From Martelella sp. AD-3 (lineage in GTDB: Bacteria; Pseudomonadota; Alphaproteobacteria; Rhizobiales; Rhizobiaceae): a DNA stretch of 64,000 bases. The notes below the pieces were generated by a model. It was not told the DNA's origin and ran no database searches. It saw only the letters and a list, made by a program, of their open reading frames with translations. Location of the stretch: contig NZ_CP014275.1 in assembly GCF_001578105.1 (NCBI RefSeq), positions 1,426,001 through 1,490,000 of the forward strand, read 5' to 3'. The position numbers and the translations under genes were made by a program. Below, in pieces: positions 8,053-17,918 of the stretch. Position 1 is the first letter of the stretch, and each line of letters opens with the position of its first letter.

Positions 8053-10272
8053 ATGGCAGATAACAACAAGCCGGATCACGGGAAAGCCGGTCCCGCACAC
8101 ACGGACGCGGACGATCCGTTCGCCGAACTGGCGCGGCTGATCGCCCCGCGCGAGGCGGAAAGGCCCCGCGCCGCCGAGACTGCCGACGACCTGGCCGACG
8201 AATTGCTGCGTGAATTCAACGCCTTTCCCGGCCAGTACCCGGCGGCTGACGACACGCCGGAAGAGCCCGCAATGCCGGAGCCCAGGCCGGAACCGCGCGC
8301 TCCTCCGCTGGTGTTCGAATCCTTCCATCCGCTGGACCCGCCCGTGCGGGAAGCCGCCCGCGAACCGCAAGAGTGGACGGAAGAGCCGATTGCCGATGTC
8401 CCGGATCATGACGGGATGAACCTTGGCGAAGGTTTCCTGGAGGACGAACTCAGACAATCGATCGCTTCTCTCGACCTTTCCGGAGTGGAAGACCAGGGAA
8501 TTCCGCCTGCGGAAGAAGAGGCCATTCATCCCGATACGCTGTTTGCCGCGCCGTCCCATGGCGCCGAACAACCCGCCGCCGTGCCGGAAGACGAGCATGC
8601 CGGAAGCGGGAACTGGGCAGCGCCCTATCGCCTGGACGATGAGGCAACGACCGATACCGCCATCGAACAGGATGAAAATGACCTGGCGCTCGATCTCGAT
8701 GAACTCGAGCTCGAGCTTGCCGACGTGTCCCGTCCCGGAAACGACGGTCCCGAACCGCTGGAGGAGGCCGGCGCCGGAGAAGCGGGCCGCGACGATGCGT
8801 TCGATCCGGCGGCCATCGTTCCGACCGACGAGATGCCGCGGCCGGTTGATGATCTCGACCTGCCGCGTATGGCCGATGAAACCGAGGCCGTTCGCGAGCC
8901 GCCGCCGCCCGTTTATGAGTTTGATCTCGACGAGGAGCTTGCCGACATGCTGGCCAGCCAGCCGGCGCTCGTCGATCCGCTGAGCGAGCCCGCGCGCGAT
9001 CCGGAGCCGGCCGGCGAAGAGGTTCAGCACCCGCAGAACGATCGCGTCTATGACGATGACATTGAACGCGCGCTCGAGGAGGGCTTTCTGCTCGCGGAAA
9101 ACCGCCCGGCCGGCGCGCAGCCTGCCTATGCGGATATCGCCGACGAGAGCTATTATGACAGCGACGAGCAGGAGCGGCGGCCGGGGTGGCTTGCCGTGAC
9201 CTTCATGGGCTATGGCCGTATTCTGCTGTTCGGCCTTGCCTTTGTCGTCATCGCCGTGCTGGCGGTCTTTGCCGGGCTCCGCTATCTCGGCAGCGCCGGC
9301 GAGGGCGGCCCGGTCATCATTGCCGCCGACGATACGAGCGTGAAGGAAGCGCCGGAAGATCCGGGCGGCGAGGTCGTTCCGAACCAGGACAATGTGATCT
9401 TCAACGACGCCTCGCAGGCGCTCGAGGCCGCGCCCCGTCAGGGCAGCCTGATCGCCTCCGACCAGGAGCCGGTCGACGTGAACGACATTGCGCCCAATCC
9501 GCTTGCCGACAGCGTGGCCGACAACGCGGCCGGGCAGACCGGCGGCGGCGTTGTCGAGCCGCGCCGGGTGCGCACCATCATCGTGCGTCCCGACGGGACG
9601 CTTGTCGAGCGCGCGGCGCCCGAGGCGACGGACACGGGCGGCAGCGTGAGCGGCGCAGGCGGTTTCGTGACCGCTTCCCCCGATGATGCGGGAAGCCTCG
9701 TTCCGCCCAAAACCGCAAGCGATGCCGGCGCGGCAGCGCCGGGCGAGACGGATACGCCTTCCGTCGCCGACGTGCTGAACGGCGCGACGGATGTGCCGGA
9801 TGCCGCCGGTCTCGCCGGTCAGGATATCGCGGCAGGCGAAGCGGCGGATGAGCCTGCGGCGCCCGTTGGGGATTTCGGCATCGCCAATGTTCCGATCCCG
9901 ACGCCGCGGTCGACGACCGGCGGTCCGCCGGCCACGCGACCGCAAGCCGCGCCTGCCGCCCCGAGCCAGCCGGTCGCAACGGCTGCGCCTGCCACCGGCG
10001 CCGCGCCCGCAACGAGCGCCGCGCCGTCGTCGCGCTATGCGATGCAGATCGCTTCGCTGCCGACGGAAGCGGAGGCGCAGCAGGCCTACCGGCGTCTTGC
10101 CGCACAATATCCTGCGGTGCTCGGGCGTCGTCCGGTGGAAATCGTCAGAGCCGATATCGCCGAGCGGGGGACCTATTACCGGGTTCGTATTCCTGCCGAC
10201 AGCCTTTCGGATGCCCTGTCGCTCTGCGAGAGCTTCAAGGCAGCAGGCGGCAGCTGCTTTGTGCCCCGGTAG
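8053..10272 (+). CDS. SPOR-domain envelope/cell-division protein
   Basis: A 739-residue protein with a long acidic, Pro/Glu/Asp-rich cytoplasmic N-terminus (about 1-385), one membrane helix (about 386-413, RILLFGLAFVVIAVLAVFAG), a Pro/Ala-rich periplasmic linker, and a C-terminal SPOR domain (about 661-739, from SSRYAMQIASLPTEAEAQQA). SPOR domains bind denuded glycan strands at the septum. The topology recalls FtsN, but the very long acidic cytoplasmic part does not, so I do not call it ftsN. The ATG is preceded by GGAAGAAG. Position between argS and nagZ, where rhizobia usually carry a SPOR protein, fits a peptidoglycan-associated role. Confidence 0.85.
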   Translation: MADNNKPDHGKAGPAHTDADDPFAELARLIAPREAERPRAAETADDLADELLREFNAFPGQYPAADDTPEEPAMPEPRPEPRAPPLVFESFHPLDPPVREAAREPQEWTEEPIADVPDHDGMNLGEGFLEDELRQSIASLDLSGVEDQGIPPAEEEAIHPDTLFAAPSHGAEQPAAVPEDEHAGSGNWAAPYRLDDEATTDTAIEQDENDLALDLDELELELADVSRPGNDGPEPLEEAGAGEAGRDDAFDPAAIVPTDEMPRPVDDLDLPRMADETEAVREPPPPVYEFDLDEELADMLASQPALVDPLSEPARDPEPAGEEVQHPQNDRVYDDDIERALEEGFLLAENRPAGAQPAYADIADESYYDSDEQERRPGWLAVTFMGYGRILLFGLAFVVIAVLAVFAGLRYLGSAGEGGPVIIAADDTSVKEAPEDPGGEVVPNQDNVIFNDASQALEAAPRQGSLIASDQEPVDVNDIAPNPLADSVADNAAGQTGGGVVEPRRVRTIIVRPDGTLVERAAPEATDTGGSVSGAGGFVTASPDDAGSLVPPKTASDAGAAAPGETDTPSVADVLNGATDVPDAAGLAGQDIAAGEAADEPAAPVGDFGIANVPIPTPRSTTGGPPATRPQAAPAAPSQPVATAAPATGAAPATSAAPSSRYAMQIASLPTEAEAQQAYRRLAAQYPAVLGRRPVEIVRADIAERGTYYRVRIPADSLSDALSLCESFKAAGGSCFVPR

Positions 10273-10362
10273 GCCCGGCTCAGGCGTCTTTCGACGGAAG
10301 AAAGCTGTGCATGACGGGCGGGCAAATTTCGCGCTTTGGCGGGAAACCACTATGATTCGCGG

Positions 10363-11382
10363 ATGACCGAGACACGCAAGGCCATGATTCTGGGGTGCGG
10401 CGGAACACGCCTCAGCGCGGAGGAGAGAGATTTCTTCCGCGCCGCTCAGCCCTGGGGCTTCATCCTGTTCAGGCGCAACGTCGAGAGCCTTTCCCAGGTC
10501 AAGGCGCTGACGGACGCCATGCGCGATGCCGTCGGCTGGCATGCGCCGGTCTTTGTCGACCAGGAAGGCGGCACGGTGCGCCGTCTCCGGCCGCCGCTGG
10601 TGCGCGACTATCCGGCTGCGTCCGCGATCGGCGCGCTTTATGAAACCGCAAGGGCGGCGGCTTGCGAAGCGGCCTTTCTCAGCGGCCGTCTGATGGCCGC
10701 CGATCTCGTTGCCGCCGGCATCGATTGCGATTGCGCCCCGGTGCTCGATATTCCGCCGGAACCGGGCGCCGGCTTCCTCGCCGACCGGGCGTTCGGTTGC
10801 GATCCGGACCAGGTGATCGCGCTTGCGACCGCCCAGGCTGAGGGACTGAAGGCCGGCGGCGTGCGGCCGGTGATCAAGCACATGCCGGGCCACGGGCGCG
10901 GCCTGCTCGACTCGCACAAGCGCCTGCCGGTGGTCGATGCCCCGCTTGCGGCGTTGCGGGAGACGGATTTTCGGCCGTTTCGAGAGATCCGGGGGATCAC
11001 CATGGCGATGACTTGCCATGTCCTGTTTGCGGCGGTCGATCCGGACAACCCGGCCTCGGCATCCCGCAAGCTGGTCGAAGAGGTCATGCGCGGCGAAATC
11101 GGCTTTGACGGACTGATCATTTCCGACGATATCTCGATGAATGCGCTTTCCGGCGACATCGCCACGCGGGCGCGCGCGGTTGCCGCCGCCGGCGTCGACA
11201 TCGTCCTGCATTGCAATGGCGATATGGCCGAGATGCGTGCCGTTGCCGACGAGGCGCCGCTGCTTGCAGGCGCGGCGCTGGCGCGGGCCGGACACGCGCT
11301 TGGCGAACCGCCCGAGGCCGATGACAGCGATCTTGCGGCATTGGCGCGCCGGTTCGATGATGTGCTTGCGGGGAGGGGGTAA
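10363..11382 (+). CDS. nagZ: Beta-N-acetylhexosaminidase NagZ (GH3)
   Basis: A 339-residue cytoplasmic glycosidase that releases GlcNAc from GlcNAc-anhydromuropeptides in cell-wall recycling. The substrate-binding motif KHMPGHG is at 172-178, the conserved D183-x-H185 dyad follows in LLDSHKRLP, and the nucleophile region is IISDDISM (254-258). The start MTETRKAMILGCGG was chosen over an upstream in-frame ATG at 10336. It is followed by scpA after five bases, so nagZ-scpA-scpB form one operon. Confidence 0.93.
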   Translation: MTETRKAMILGCGGTRLSAEERDFFRAAQPWGFILFRRNVESLSQVKALTDAMRDAVGWHAPVFVDQEGGTVRRLRPPLVRDYPAASAIGALYETARAAACEAAFLSGRLMAADLVAAGIDCDCAPVLDIPPEPGAGFLADRAFGCDPDQVIALATAQAEGLKAGGVRPVIKHMPGHGRGLLDSHKRLPVVDAPLAALRETDFRPFREIRGITMAMTCHVLFAAVDPDNPASASRKLVEEVMRGEIGFDGLIISDDISMNALSGDIATRARAVAAAGVDIVLHCNGDMAEMRAVADEAPLLAGAALARAGHALGEPPEADDSDLAALARRFDDVLAGRG

Positions 11383-11387
11383 GGCGC

Positions 11388-12218
11388 GTGCAGGACGATT
11401 TCTTCCCGGAAGACCCCAACGGAACCGTCGAGGTTCGCGCCGCGGGCGAGGCGGTGCTGGTGATCGATGTCGGCGGCTTCGAAGGCCCGCTCGACCTGCT
11501 GTTGCATCTCGCCCGCACGCAGAAGGTGGACCTGGCGCGTATCTCCGTTCTGGCGCTTGCCGAACAATATCTCGAGTTCATCGAAAGCGCGCGGCGCATC
11601 CGCATCGAACTGGCCGCCGATTATCTGGTGATGGCGGCCTGGCTCGCCTATCTCAAGTCGCGGCTTTTGATCCCGCGCCGGGCGAGCGACGCGGAGCCCT
11701 CGGGCGAGGACATGGCGGCAACGCTCGCCCACCGGCTGAAGCGGCTCGAGGCGATGCGCGATGCCGCCGAAAAGATCGTCAACCGCAACCGGCTCGGCCG
11801 TGACGTTTTTCAGCGCGGCGCGCCGGAGCATATTCCCGACGAGACCGGCTCTGCCTATACGGCGACGCTCTACGAGCTTCTCGACGCCTATGCCAACCTC
11901 CGCCAGCGCCAGGCCGTCAGCGAAGTGACCATCGAGAAGCGTCTCGTCTGGTCGCTGACCGATGCGCGCGAGCGGCTGCAGGAGATGATCGGCGAGATCG
12001 GCGAATGGACGGCGCTTGACCGCTACCTGCTGCGCTATCTCACGCGTCCGGAAGAAATGCGCACGGCGATCGCCTCCACCTTTGCCGCATCGCTGGAGCT
12101 CGTGCGCGAGGGGCGGCTCGACCTGCGGCAGGAGGAAGCGTTTTCGCCCATCCTGATGCGGCGCGGCAGCGGCCGATTGCCGCAGTCCGGCGCCGCATCG
12201 GGGGAGGCCGCCGAATGA
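11388..12218 (+). CDS. scpA: Segregation and condensation protein A
   Basis: A 276-residue kleisin that bridges the SMC heads with ScpB in chromosome condensation. The family block VDVGGFEGPLDLLLHLAR-type (here VIDVGGFEGPLDLLLHLART) is at about 25-44, followed by the helical KVDLARISVLALAEQYLEF region. The C-terminal winged helix is the part ending SPILMRRG. The start is GTG at 11388, five bases after the nagZ stop. The stop overlaps the scpB start by four bases, indicating translational coupling of the two partners. Confidence 0.93.
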   Translation: MQDDFFPEDPNGTVEVRAAGEAVLVIDVGGFEGPLDLLLHLARTQKVDLARISVLALAEQYLEFIESARRIRIELAADYLVMAAWLAYLKSRLLIPRRASDAEPSGEDMAATLAHRLKRLEAMRDAAEKIVNRNRLGRDVFQRGAPEHIPDETGSAYTATLYELLDAYANLRQRQAVSEVTIEKRLVWSLTDARERLQEMIGEIGEWTALDRYLLRYLTRPEEMRTAIASTFAASLELVREGRLDLRQEEAFSPILMRRGSGRLPQSGAASGEAAE

Positions 12219-12925
12219 GCGACAACGACGAGATCGACGGATCCGACGACATCGCCGCGACAAGCCCGGAACTGCTGCTTGAGGCTGCGCGCATCGCAGA
12301 GGCGCTGGTGTTTGCCTCGGCGGAACCGGTCAGCGAGGCCTATATCGCCGAGCGCATTCCGGGCGGTATCGATGTCCGTTCGGTGATGGCGGGATTGAAG
12401 GAGGCCTATGCCAATCGCGGCGTCAACCTGGTGCGCGTCGAGGATCACTGGGCCTTCCGCACCGCGCCCGATCTTTCCTTCGTCATCCACCGCGGCGAGC
12501 GCGAGGCGCGCAAACTCACGCGCGCGGCGCTCGAAGTCCTGTCGATCATTGCCTATCACCAGCCGGTGACGCGTGCCGAGATCGAGGAAATTCGCGGCGT
12601 CCAGACCTCCAGGGGCACGCTGGACGTGCTGATGGAGGCGGGCTTCGTGCGCTTTCGCGGGCGTCGCCGCACCCCCGGCCGGCCCGTCACCATGGGCACG
12701 ACGCGCGCCTTTCTTGATCATTTCGGCCTGGAGGAGATCCGCGATCTTCCGGGGCTCGACGAGCTTCGGGGCGCGGGGCTCCTCTCCGGCCGCATCCCGC
12801 CCGGCTTCCAGATTCCGCTGCCCCTCAATGATGACGAGGACCTTGCCGATGACGAGGATCCGCTGGAGGCCGCCGATCTGGAGGATCTCGGCCTTTTGAC
12901 ACCGGGCGGCAAACATGATGAATAA
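12215..12925 (+). CDS. scpB: Segregation and condensation protein B
   Basis: A 236-residue winged-helix partner of ScpA in the SMC complex. Family blocks are EALVFASAEPVSEAYIAERI, LTRAALEVLSIIAYHQPVTR and EIEEIRGVQTSRGTLDVLME, with TTRAFLDHFGLEEIRDLP ending the second winged helix. The last ~55 residues are acidic and probably disordered, common in alphaproteobacterial ScpB. The ATG lies inside the scpA stop (ATGA overlap). Confidence 0.94.
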   Translation: MSDNDEIDGSDDIAATSPELLLEAARIAEALVFASAEPVSEAYIAERIPGGIDVRSVMAGLKEAYANRGVNLVRVEDHWAFRTAPDLSFVIHRGEREARKLTRAALEVLSIIAYHQPVTRAEIEEIRGVQTSRGTLDVLMEAGFVRFRGRRRTPGRPVTMGTTRAFLDHFGLEEIRDLPGLDELRGAGLLSGRIPPGFQIPLPLNDDEDLADDEDPLEAADLEDLGLLTPGGKHDE

Positions 12926-12940
12926 GCTCTAGAAAAATAG

Positions 12941-12956
12941 CGGCCGGAACCGGCCG
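12941..12956. terminator. Perfect short inverted repeat after scpB
   Basis: CGGCCGG and CCGGCCG around AA, 15 bases after the scpB stop and 22 before the ABC ATPase start. With no T-run it could be a weak terminator, an RNA stabiliser or a protein site. Confidence 0.3.
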
Positions 12957-12978
12957 TACCGGGATTTCTGGAGCGACG

Positions 12979-14064
12979 ATGAACCTTCAGGCGCTGAACC
13001 TGGGCGCAAGCGGCACGGCCGCCCGATTGCGCTTTGAGCATATCCGCCATGGCTATGGCGGGCGCGACGTCGTTCGCGATGTGTCGCTGACGGCCTTTCC
13101 CGGCAAGGTGCTGTGCCTTCTCGGGCCGTCCGGTTCCGGCAAGAGCACGCTTCTCAGGATCGCGGCCGGGCTTGAGGTGCCGCGCGGCGGGCGGTTGCTG
13201 ATCAATGACGTCGAGGTCGCCGGCCCTTCCGCCTTCTTGCCGCCGGAGCAGCGCGGCGTTGGTCTGATGTTCCAGGATTTCGCGCTCTTTCCCCATATGA
13301 CGGTGGCGGCCAACGTCGCCTTCGGCCTGACGCATCTGTCCAAGCCGGCGCGCCGGTCGGCGGCGGCCGAAGCCCTGGCGCGGGTCGGGCTTGCCGGCTA
13401 CGAGGGCAAGTATCCGCACATGCTTTCGGGCGGCGAGCAGCAGCGCGTGGCGCTTGCCCGCGCCGTCGCACCCAAGCCCTCGGTGCTGTTGATGGACGAG
13501 CCGTTCTCCGGCCTTGATTCGCGCCTGAAGGAGCAGGTGCGGGCCGACACGCTCTCGGTTCTGCGCGAGACCGGCGCGACGGTGGTGATCGTGACCCATG
13601 ATCCTGAGGAGGCGATGGGCATGGCCGACCAGATCGCGCTGCTGAAGGATGGCGAGCTCGTGCAGGCAGGCAGCGCGCGCGAGCTTTTCCTGCACCCCGG
13701 CAGCGTTTTCGCCGCGTCCTTCTTCTCCGAAATCAACCGGTTTGACGCCGTTGCCCGCAGCGGCATCGTCGAAACCCCCTTCGGCGCGCGCCGCGCTCCG
13801 CAAAATGTGAGCGATGCGGATCTGACCCTTGCCGTCAGGTTCAGCGATATCCGCGTGGCCACGGTGGAGCAGCCGGGCGCGGTGCCGGCCGGCGTGATCA
13901 GCCGCCGCTATCTCGGCACCTCGGAACATCTGACTCTCGGTCTTGAAGAGGGCGGCCGGGTGGTGGAAGCGAGCATCGGCGCCGGCATGCTCGCCGAAGG
14001 TATAAGCCGTGTTTTTCTGTTTGTTGCCGATGAAGCGATTTTGATGTTTGAAAAACAACCGTAA
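12979..14064 (+). CDS. Orphan ABC transporter ATPase, ferric-iron/spermidine (FbpC/PotA-like) type
   Basis: A 361-residue ATPase of an import system. Walker A GPSGSGKST is at 49-57, the Q-loop QDF near 99-101, the signature LSGGEQQRVALARA at 149-162, Walker B LLMDEP at 170-175 and the switch histidine H207. A C-terminal TOBE-like region follows residue ~240. Domain order and length fit the Fe3+/molybdate/polyamine group. No permease or binding-protein gene lies near, so its partners must be elsewhere. It sits between scpB and tatA, 53 bases after scpB and 42 before tatA. GGAG precedes the ATG. The substrate is not determined. Confidence 0.85.
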   Translation: MNLQALNLGASGTAARLRFEHIRHGYGGRDVVRDVSLTAFPGKVLCLLGPSGSGKSTLLRIAAGLEVPRGGRLLINDVEVAGPSAFLPPEQRGVGLMFQDFALFPHMTVAANVAFGLTHLSKPARRSAAAEALARVGLAGYEGKYPHMLSGGEQQRVALARAVAPKPSVLLMDEPFSGLDSRLKEQVRADTLSVLRETGATVVIVTHDPEEAMGMADQIALLKDGELVQAGSARELFLHPGSVFAASFFSEINRFDAVARSGIVETPFGARRAPQNVSDADLTLAVRFSDIRVATVEQPGAVPAGVISRRYLGTSEHLTLGLEEGGRVVEASIGAGMLAEGISRVFLFVADEAILMFEKQP

Positions 14065-14106
14065 ACCCCTTACACCTGAGACAAAGTGGTAACAGGAGAA
14101 TTGGCC

Positions 14107-14313
14107 ATGGGTAATCTCGGTATCTGGCAATTGCTGATCATTCTCGCGATTGTCGTCCTGCTGTTCGGCCGCGGCAAGATTCCCGAACTGATGGGCGATG
14201 TCGCCAAGGGCATCAAGAGCTTCAAGAAGGGCATTTCCGACGACGAGGAAAAACCGTCGGACAATGACAAGACCGTCGAGCACAGGGCAGACGAAAAGAC
14301 CAAGCAGGGCTGA
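14107..14313 (+). CDS. tatA: Twin-arginine translocase subunit TatA
   Basis: A 68-residue membrane protein that multimerises to form the Tat translocation element. It has a short N-terminal helix ([18 protein letters not shown]), the FGRGKIPEL hinge, an amphipathic helix ([13 protein letters not shown]) and a charged tail. The start MGNLGIWQ was chosen over an in-frame ATG seven codons upstream because AGGAG is suitably placed and the family begins there. First gene of tatABC. Confidence 0.95.
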   Translation: MGNLGIWQLLIILAIVVLLFGRGKIPELMGDVAKGIKSFKKGISDDEEKPSDNDKTVEHRADEKTKQG

Positions 14314-14358
14314 CACGGCGCCGGGCAGCCCTTCAAGGCTGTCCGCAGGAGAATGTGA

Positions 14359-14919
14359 ATGCTTGATATTGGCTGGACGGAGCTTCTGGTCGTGGCGATC
14401 GTGCTGGTCGTCGTCGTCGGCCCGAGGGAGCTTCCGCATGTCCTGCGGACCTTCGGCAAGACCATGACCAAGATGCGGCGCATGGCCACCGACTTCCGTT
14501 CGCAGATGGATGACGCGCTGAAAGAGGCGGATATGGAAGACGTTTCCTCCGCCATCAGGGATGTGAGAAAGCTCAATCCCGCCAATCAGTTGCGTGATGC
14601 CGTCAATCCCTTGCGCCAGACGGCGCGCGATATCCAGTCGGACCTGAAGACTTCGACATCGCTGGAAAACAAGCCGAAGACGACCGCCGACAAGCCGGAT
14701 CTGCCGAAAGCCTCCTATCCGACGCCTGGTTCCCAGCCGGCGTTTACGCCGGAGAACGTTTTCCAGAAGGCCGTCCGCAAAGACGAGGAACAGGCGACGG
14801 AGCTTGTGTCGAAGCGTCAGGATGACGGACTGATGAGCCGCCGCGCCGGCTACAAGGGAACTGCGCGGCCGACGAAATCAAGCAAGGGACGCTCGGGCGG
14901 GCGGAGGAACGGCCGATGA
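14359..14919 (+). CDS. tatB: Twin-arginine translocase subunit TatB
   Basis: A 186-residue partner of TatC in the twin-arginine receptor complex. MLDIGWTELLVVAIVLVVVV followed by GPRELPHVLRTFGK is the TatB N-terminal helix and hinge. A long amphipathic stretch and a Lys/Pro-rich cytoplasmic tail follow. The stop overlaps the tatC start by four bases. Confidence 0.95.
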   Translation: MLDIGWTELLVVAIVLVVVVGPRELPHVLRTFGKTMTKMRRMATDFRSQMDDALKEADMEDVSSAIRDVRKLNPANQLRDAVNPLRQTARDIQSDLKTSTSLENKPKTTADKPDLPKASYPTPGSQPAFTPENVFQKAVRKDEEQATELVSKRQDDGLMSRRAGYKGTARPTKSSKGRSGGRRNGR

Positions 14920-15746
14920 GCGCCGGAAATGATATCGACGACAAGCCGCAGCCGCTTGTCGAGCACCTGATCGAGCTCAGGAAGCGGCTTGTATGGTCGC
15001 TGGCCGCTTTCTTTGCCGGCTTTCTGCTCTGCTTCGCCTTTGCCAAGGATCTCTTCAACCTTCTCGTCCTGCCCTATAAATGGGCGGTGATCTGGTCCGG
15101 CCTCGATCCCGACAAGATGCAACTGATCTACACGGCGCCGCAGGAATTCTTCTTCACGCAGATCAAGATTTCACTCTTCGGCGGCCTTCTGCTGGCCTTT
15201 CCGGTGATTGCCTTCCAGGTCTACAGTTTCGTCGCTCCCGGGCTGTACAGGAACGAGCGTTCGGCGTTTTTGCCATTCCTTGTCGCGTCTCCCGTCCTGT
15301 TCATCATCGGCGGCGCGATCGTCTATTTCTTCCTCATTCCCGTCGTCATGCTGTTCTTCCTCGGCATGCAGCAGGCGCCGGAAGGCGGCGAGGTTGCGAT
15401 TTCGCTTCTGCCCAAGGTTTCGGAATATCTGAGCCTGATCATGTCGCTGGTGCTGGCCTTCGGGCTGGTGTTCCAGCTGCCGGTGGTCACCACGCTTTTG
15501 TCGCGGGCGGGGCTTGTCACCGCGGAATGGCTTGCCAAGCAGCGCAAGTTCGCGATCGTCATCGCTTTCGTCATCGCCGCCGTTCTGACGCCGCCCGATC
15601 CGCTGTCACAACTCGGTCTGGCGCTGCCGACCGTGCTGCTCTACGAGGTGGCGATCTATGCCGCCAAGCTGGTTGAGCGGCGGCGCAGGCGAGAGAAGGA
15701 CGAAGAGACCGAGAACGTCGCTTCCGAACCTGAAGACGAAACTTAG
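14916..15746 (+). CDS. tatC: Twin-arginine translocase subunit TatC
   Basis: A 276-residue polytopic receptor for twin-arginine signal peptides. The N-terminal PLVEHLIELRKRLVWSL motif, with the conserved EL.RR site, and six hydrophobic segments are visible. Conserved blocks include YTAPQEFFFTQIKISLFGG and FGLVFQLPVV, and the last helices are followed by the charged C-tail. The ATGA overlap with tatB indicates coupling. A terminator lies about 50 bases downstream. Confidence 0.96.
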   Translation: MSAGNDIDDKPQPLVEHLIELRKRLVWSLAAFFAGFLLCFAFAKDLFNLLVLPYKWAVIWSGLDPDKMQLIYTAPQEFFFTQIKISLFGGLLLAFPVIAFQVYSFVAPGLYRNERSAFLPFLVASPVLFIIGGAIVYFFLIPVVMLFFLGMQQAPEGGEVAISLLPKVSEYLSLIMSLVLAFGLVFQLPVVTTLLSRAGLVTAEWLAKQRKFAIVIAFVIAAVLTPPDPLSQLGLALPTVLLYEVAIYAAKLVERRRRREKDEETENVASEPEDET

Positions 15747-15796
15747 GCGATATCCGCAAAGCGTGGCTTGCGCTTTGGGGATGAGTTGGGCACAAG

Positions 15797-15833
15797 AGGG
15801 CCGCTGACGCTGACGCGCCGGCGGCCCTTTTTC
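15797..15833 (+). terminator. Rho-independent terminator after tatC
   Basis: Arms AGGGCCGC (15797-15804) and GCGGCCCT (15821-15828) with a 16-base loop, followed by TTTTTC. It separates tatABC from serS, whose ATG starts 21 bases later. Confidence 0.8.
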
Positions 15834-15853
15834 TTCATGGGAAAGCAGGAACG

Positions 15854-17137
15854 ATGCTCGATATCAGATGGATTCGCGAAAACCCGGAAGCGCTGGACAA
15901 GGCGCTCGCGACGCGCGGTGCCGCACCGCTTGCGGCAGAAATCGTCGGACTTGACGAGAAGCGCCGGTCCGTTCTGCAGCGGCTGCAGGACATGCAGTCC
16001 CGCCGCAATGCCGCCTCGAAGGAGATCGGCGCTGCCATGGGCAGGAAGGACAGCGCGCTTGCCGAGAAACTGAAGGCCGAGGTTGCCGAGATCAAGACGG
16101 CGATGCCGACGCTCGAGGAAGAGGAGCGCGCGGCAAGCGCTGCACTCGAAGAACTCCTGTCGGGCATTCCCAACATACCCCTTGGCGATGTTCCGGTCGG
16201 CGAGGATGAGGATGCCAATGTCGAGATCCGCACATGGGGCAAGAAACCGACATGGAACCATCCGCCGAAGGAACATTTCGAAATCGGCGAAGCGCTCGGC
16301 GGCATGGATTTCGAGCGCGCGGCAAAGCTTTCGGGGTCGCGCTTCACGGTTCTGACCGGCGCCTTCGCCCGGCTTGAGCGGGCGCTTGGCCAGTTCATGA
16401 TCGACATGCACACCGAAAAGCATGGCTACCAGGAGGTCAGCCCGCCGCTTCTGGTGCGCGATGCCGCCCTTTACGGCACCGGCCAGCTGCCGAAATTCGC
16501 CGAGGACCTGTTCAAGGCGTCGGAAGACCGCTGGATGATCCCGACGGCGGAAGTGCCGCTCACCAATCTCGTCGCCGGCGACATTCTGCCGGCCGAAACG
16601 TTGCCGCTGCGCTATACCGCGCTCACCTACTGCTTTCGTTCGGAGGCGGGATCGGCCGGCCGCGACACGCGCGGCATGCTGCGCCAGCACCAGTTTTTGA
16701 AATGCGAGATGGTGTCGATCACCGATGCCGAGACCTCGCTTGCCGAACTGGAGCGGATGACGTCGGCAGCCGAAGACGTGTTGCAGGCGCTTGGCCTGCA
16801 TTACCGCGTCGTGGCGCTTTCGACCGGCGACATGGGCTTTTCCGCGCGCAAGACCTATGACATCGAGGTCTGGCTGCCCGGACAGGATACCTATCGCGAA
16901 ATCTCCTCCTGCTCGGTCTGCGGCGATTTCCAGGCGCGGCGGATGAATGCGCGTTACAGGGCGAAAGACGAGAAGGCGACGCGCTTCGTCCATACGCTGA
17001 ACGGCTCGGGCGTGGCCGTCGGCCGCGCGCTGATTGCCGTGGTCGAGAACTATCTCAATGAAGACGGTTCGGTGACCATCCCGGAAGTCCTCGTCCCCTA
17101 TATGGGCGGCAGGACGAAGATCGAAGCGGAAGGGTGA
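15854..17137 (+). CDS. serS: Seryl-tRNA synthetase
   Basis: A 427-residue class II synthetase. The N-terminal coiled-coil arm (about 30-105) binds the long variable arm of tRNA-Ser. Motif 2 is [20 protein letters not shown], the serine-site block is [15 protein letters not shown], and motif 3 is the [17 protein letters not shown] region. AGGA stands six bases before the ATG. SurE follows after nine bases. Confidence 0.97.
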   Translation: MLDIRWIRENPEALDKALATRGAAPLAAEIVGLDEKRRSVLQRLQDMQSRRNAASKEIGAAMGRKDSALAEKLKAEVAEIKTAMPTLEEEERAASAALEELLSGIPNIPLGDVPVGEDEDANVEIRTWGKKPTWNHPPKEHFEIGEALGGMDFERAAKLSGSRFTVLTGAFARLERALGQFMIDMHTEKHGYQEVSPPLLVRDAALYGTGQLPKFAEDLFKASEDRWMIPTAEVPLTNLVAGDILPAETLPLRYTALTYCFRSEAGSAGRDTRGMLRQHQFLKCEMVSITDAETSLAELERMTSAAEDVLQALGLHYRVVALSTGDMGFSARKTYDIEVWLPGQDTYREISSCSVCGDFQARRMNARYRAKDEKATRFVHTLNGSGVAVGRALIAVVENYLNEDGSVTIPEVLVPYMGGRTKIEAEG

Positions 17138-17146
17138 GGCACGATC

Positions 17147-17902
17147 ATGCGCATTCTGCTGACCAATGACGACGGCATTCACGGCCCCGGCCTTGCCGTG
17201 CTCCAGAAGATCGCGGCGGAACTTTCCGACGACGTGTGGACCGTTGCGCCGGAAACCGACCAGAGCGGGCTTGCCCATTCGCTGACGCTGTCCGAGCCGC
17301 TTCGGCTTCGGCAGATGGGCGAAAGGCAATATGCCCTGCGCGGCACGCCGACCGACTGCGTGATCATGGCCGTGCGCGAAGTGCTGCCGGATGCCCCGGA
17401 TCTCATTCTCTCCGGCATCAATTCCGGCGCCAACATGGCCGATGACGTCACCTATTCCGGCACCATCGCCGCGGCAATCGAGGGCACGCTCCAGGGCGTG
17501 CGGTCGATCGCGCTCAGCCAGGCCGGGCGTTACGACAACGGCCGCCATTTTCCCTGGGAGGTGGCCGAGCGCCACGCCCTGCCGCTCATCCGCAAGCTGT
17601 TGCCGCTGGAACTGCCGGAAGGCACGTTCTTCAACGTCAACTTTCCCTGCTGTGCGCCGGACGAGGTTCAGGGCGTGCGGGTGACCGCGCAGGGCAAGCT
17701 CGAATCGGGGCTTTCGGTGGAGAAACGTACGGACGGGCGCGGCCTTCCTTACTATTGGCTGACATTCCGCGAGCGGCTCAGCGCCTTTGCCCATGACAGC
17801 GACCTCAACGCGGTCGGCGAGAATCATGTCTCTGTGACGCCGCTGAAGCTCGACTTGACCGATCATGCGGTTCGCGACAGGATCGCCGAAGCGCTTGCGT
17901 AG
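17147..17902 (+). CDS. surE: 5'-nucleotidase SurE
   Basis: A 251-residue metal-dependent nucleoside monophosphate phosphatase. The metal site [11 protein letters not shown] (D8, D9) starts the protein, and the loop [20 protein letters not shown] supplies S and N ligands. The RGTPTDCV block is also typical. It lies in the widely conserved serS-surE-pcm-nlpD order. Confidence 0.95.
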   Translation: MRILLTNDDGIHGPGLAVLQKIAAELSDDVWTVAPETDQSGLAHSLTLSEPLRLRQMGERQYALRGTPTDCVIMAVREVLPDAPDLILSGINSGANMADDVTYSGTIAAAIEGTLQGVRSIALSQAGRYDNGRHFPWEVAERHALPLIRKLLPLELPEGTFFNVNFPCCAPDEVQGVRVTAQGKLESGLSVEKRTDGRGLPYYWLTFRERLSAFAHDSDLNAVGENHVSVTPLKLDLTDHAVRDRIAEALA

Positions 17903-17918
17903 ATGACGAGGTTTGACG

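Noticed and set aside
7870..11295. 1,141-codon minus-strand frame across the SPOR protein and nagZ
   Set aside because: It is a mirror frame of GC-rich genes with clear domains on the plus strand. The product is His/Arg/Gly-rich noise.
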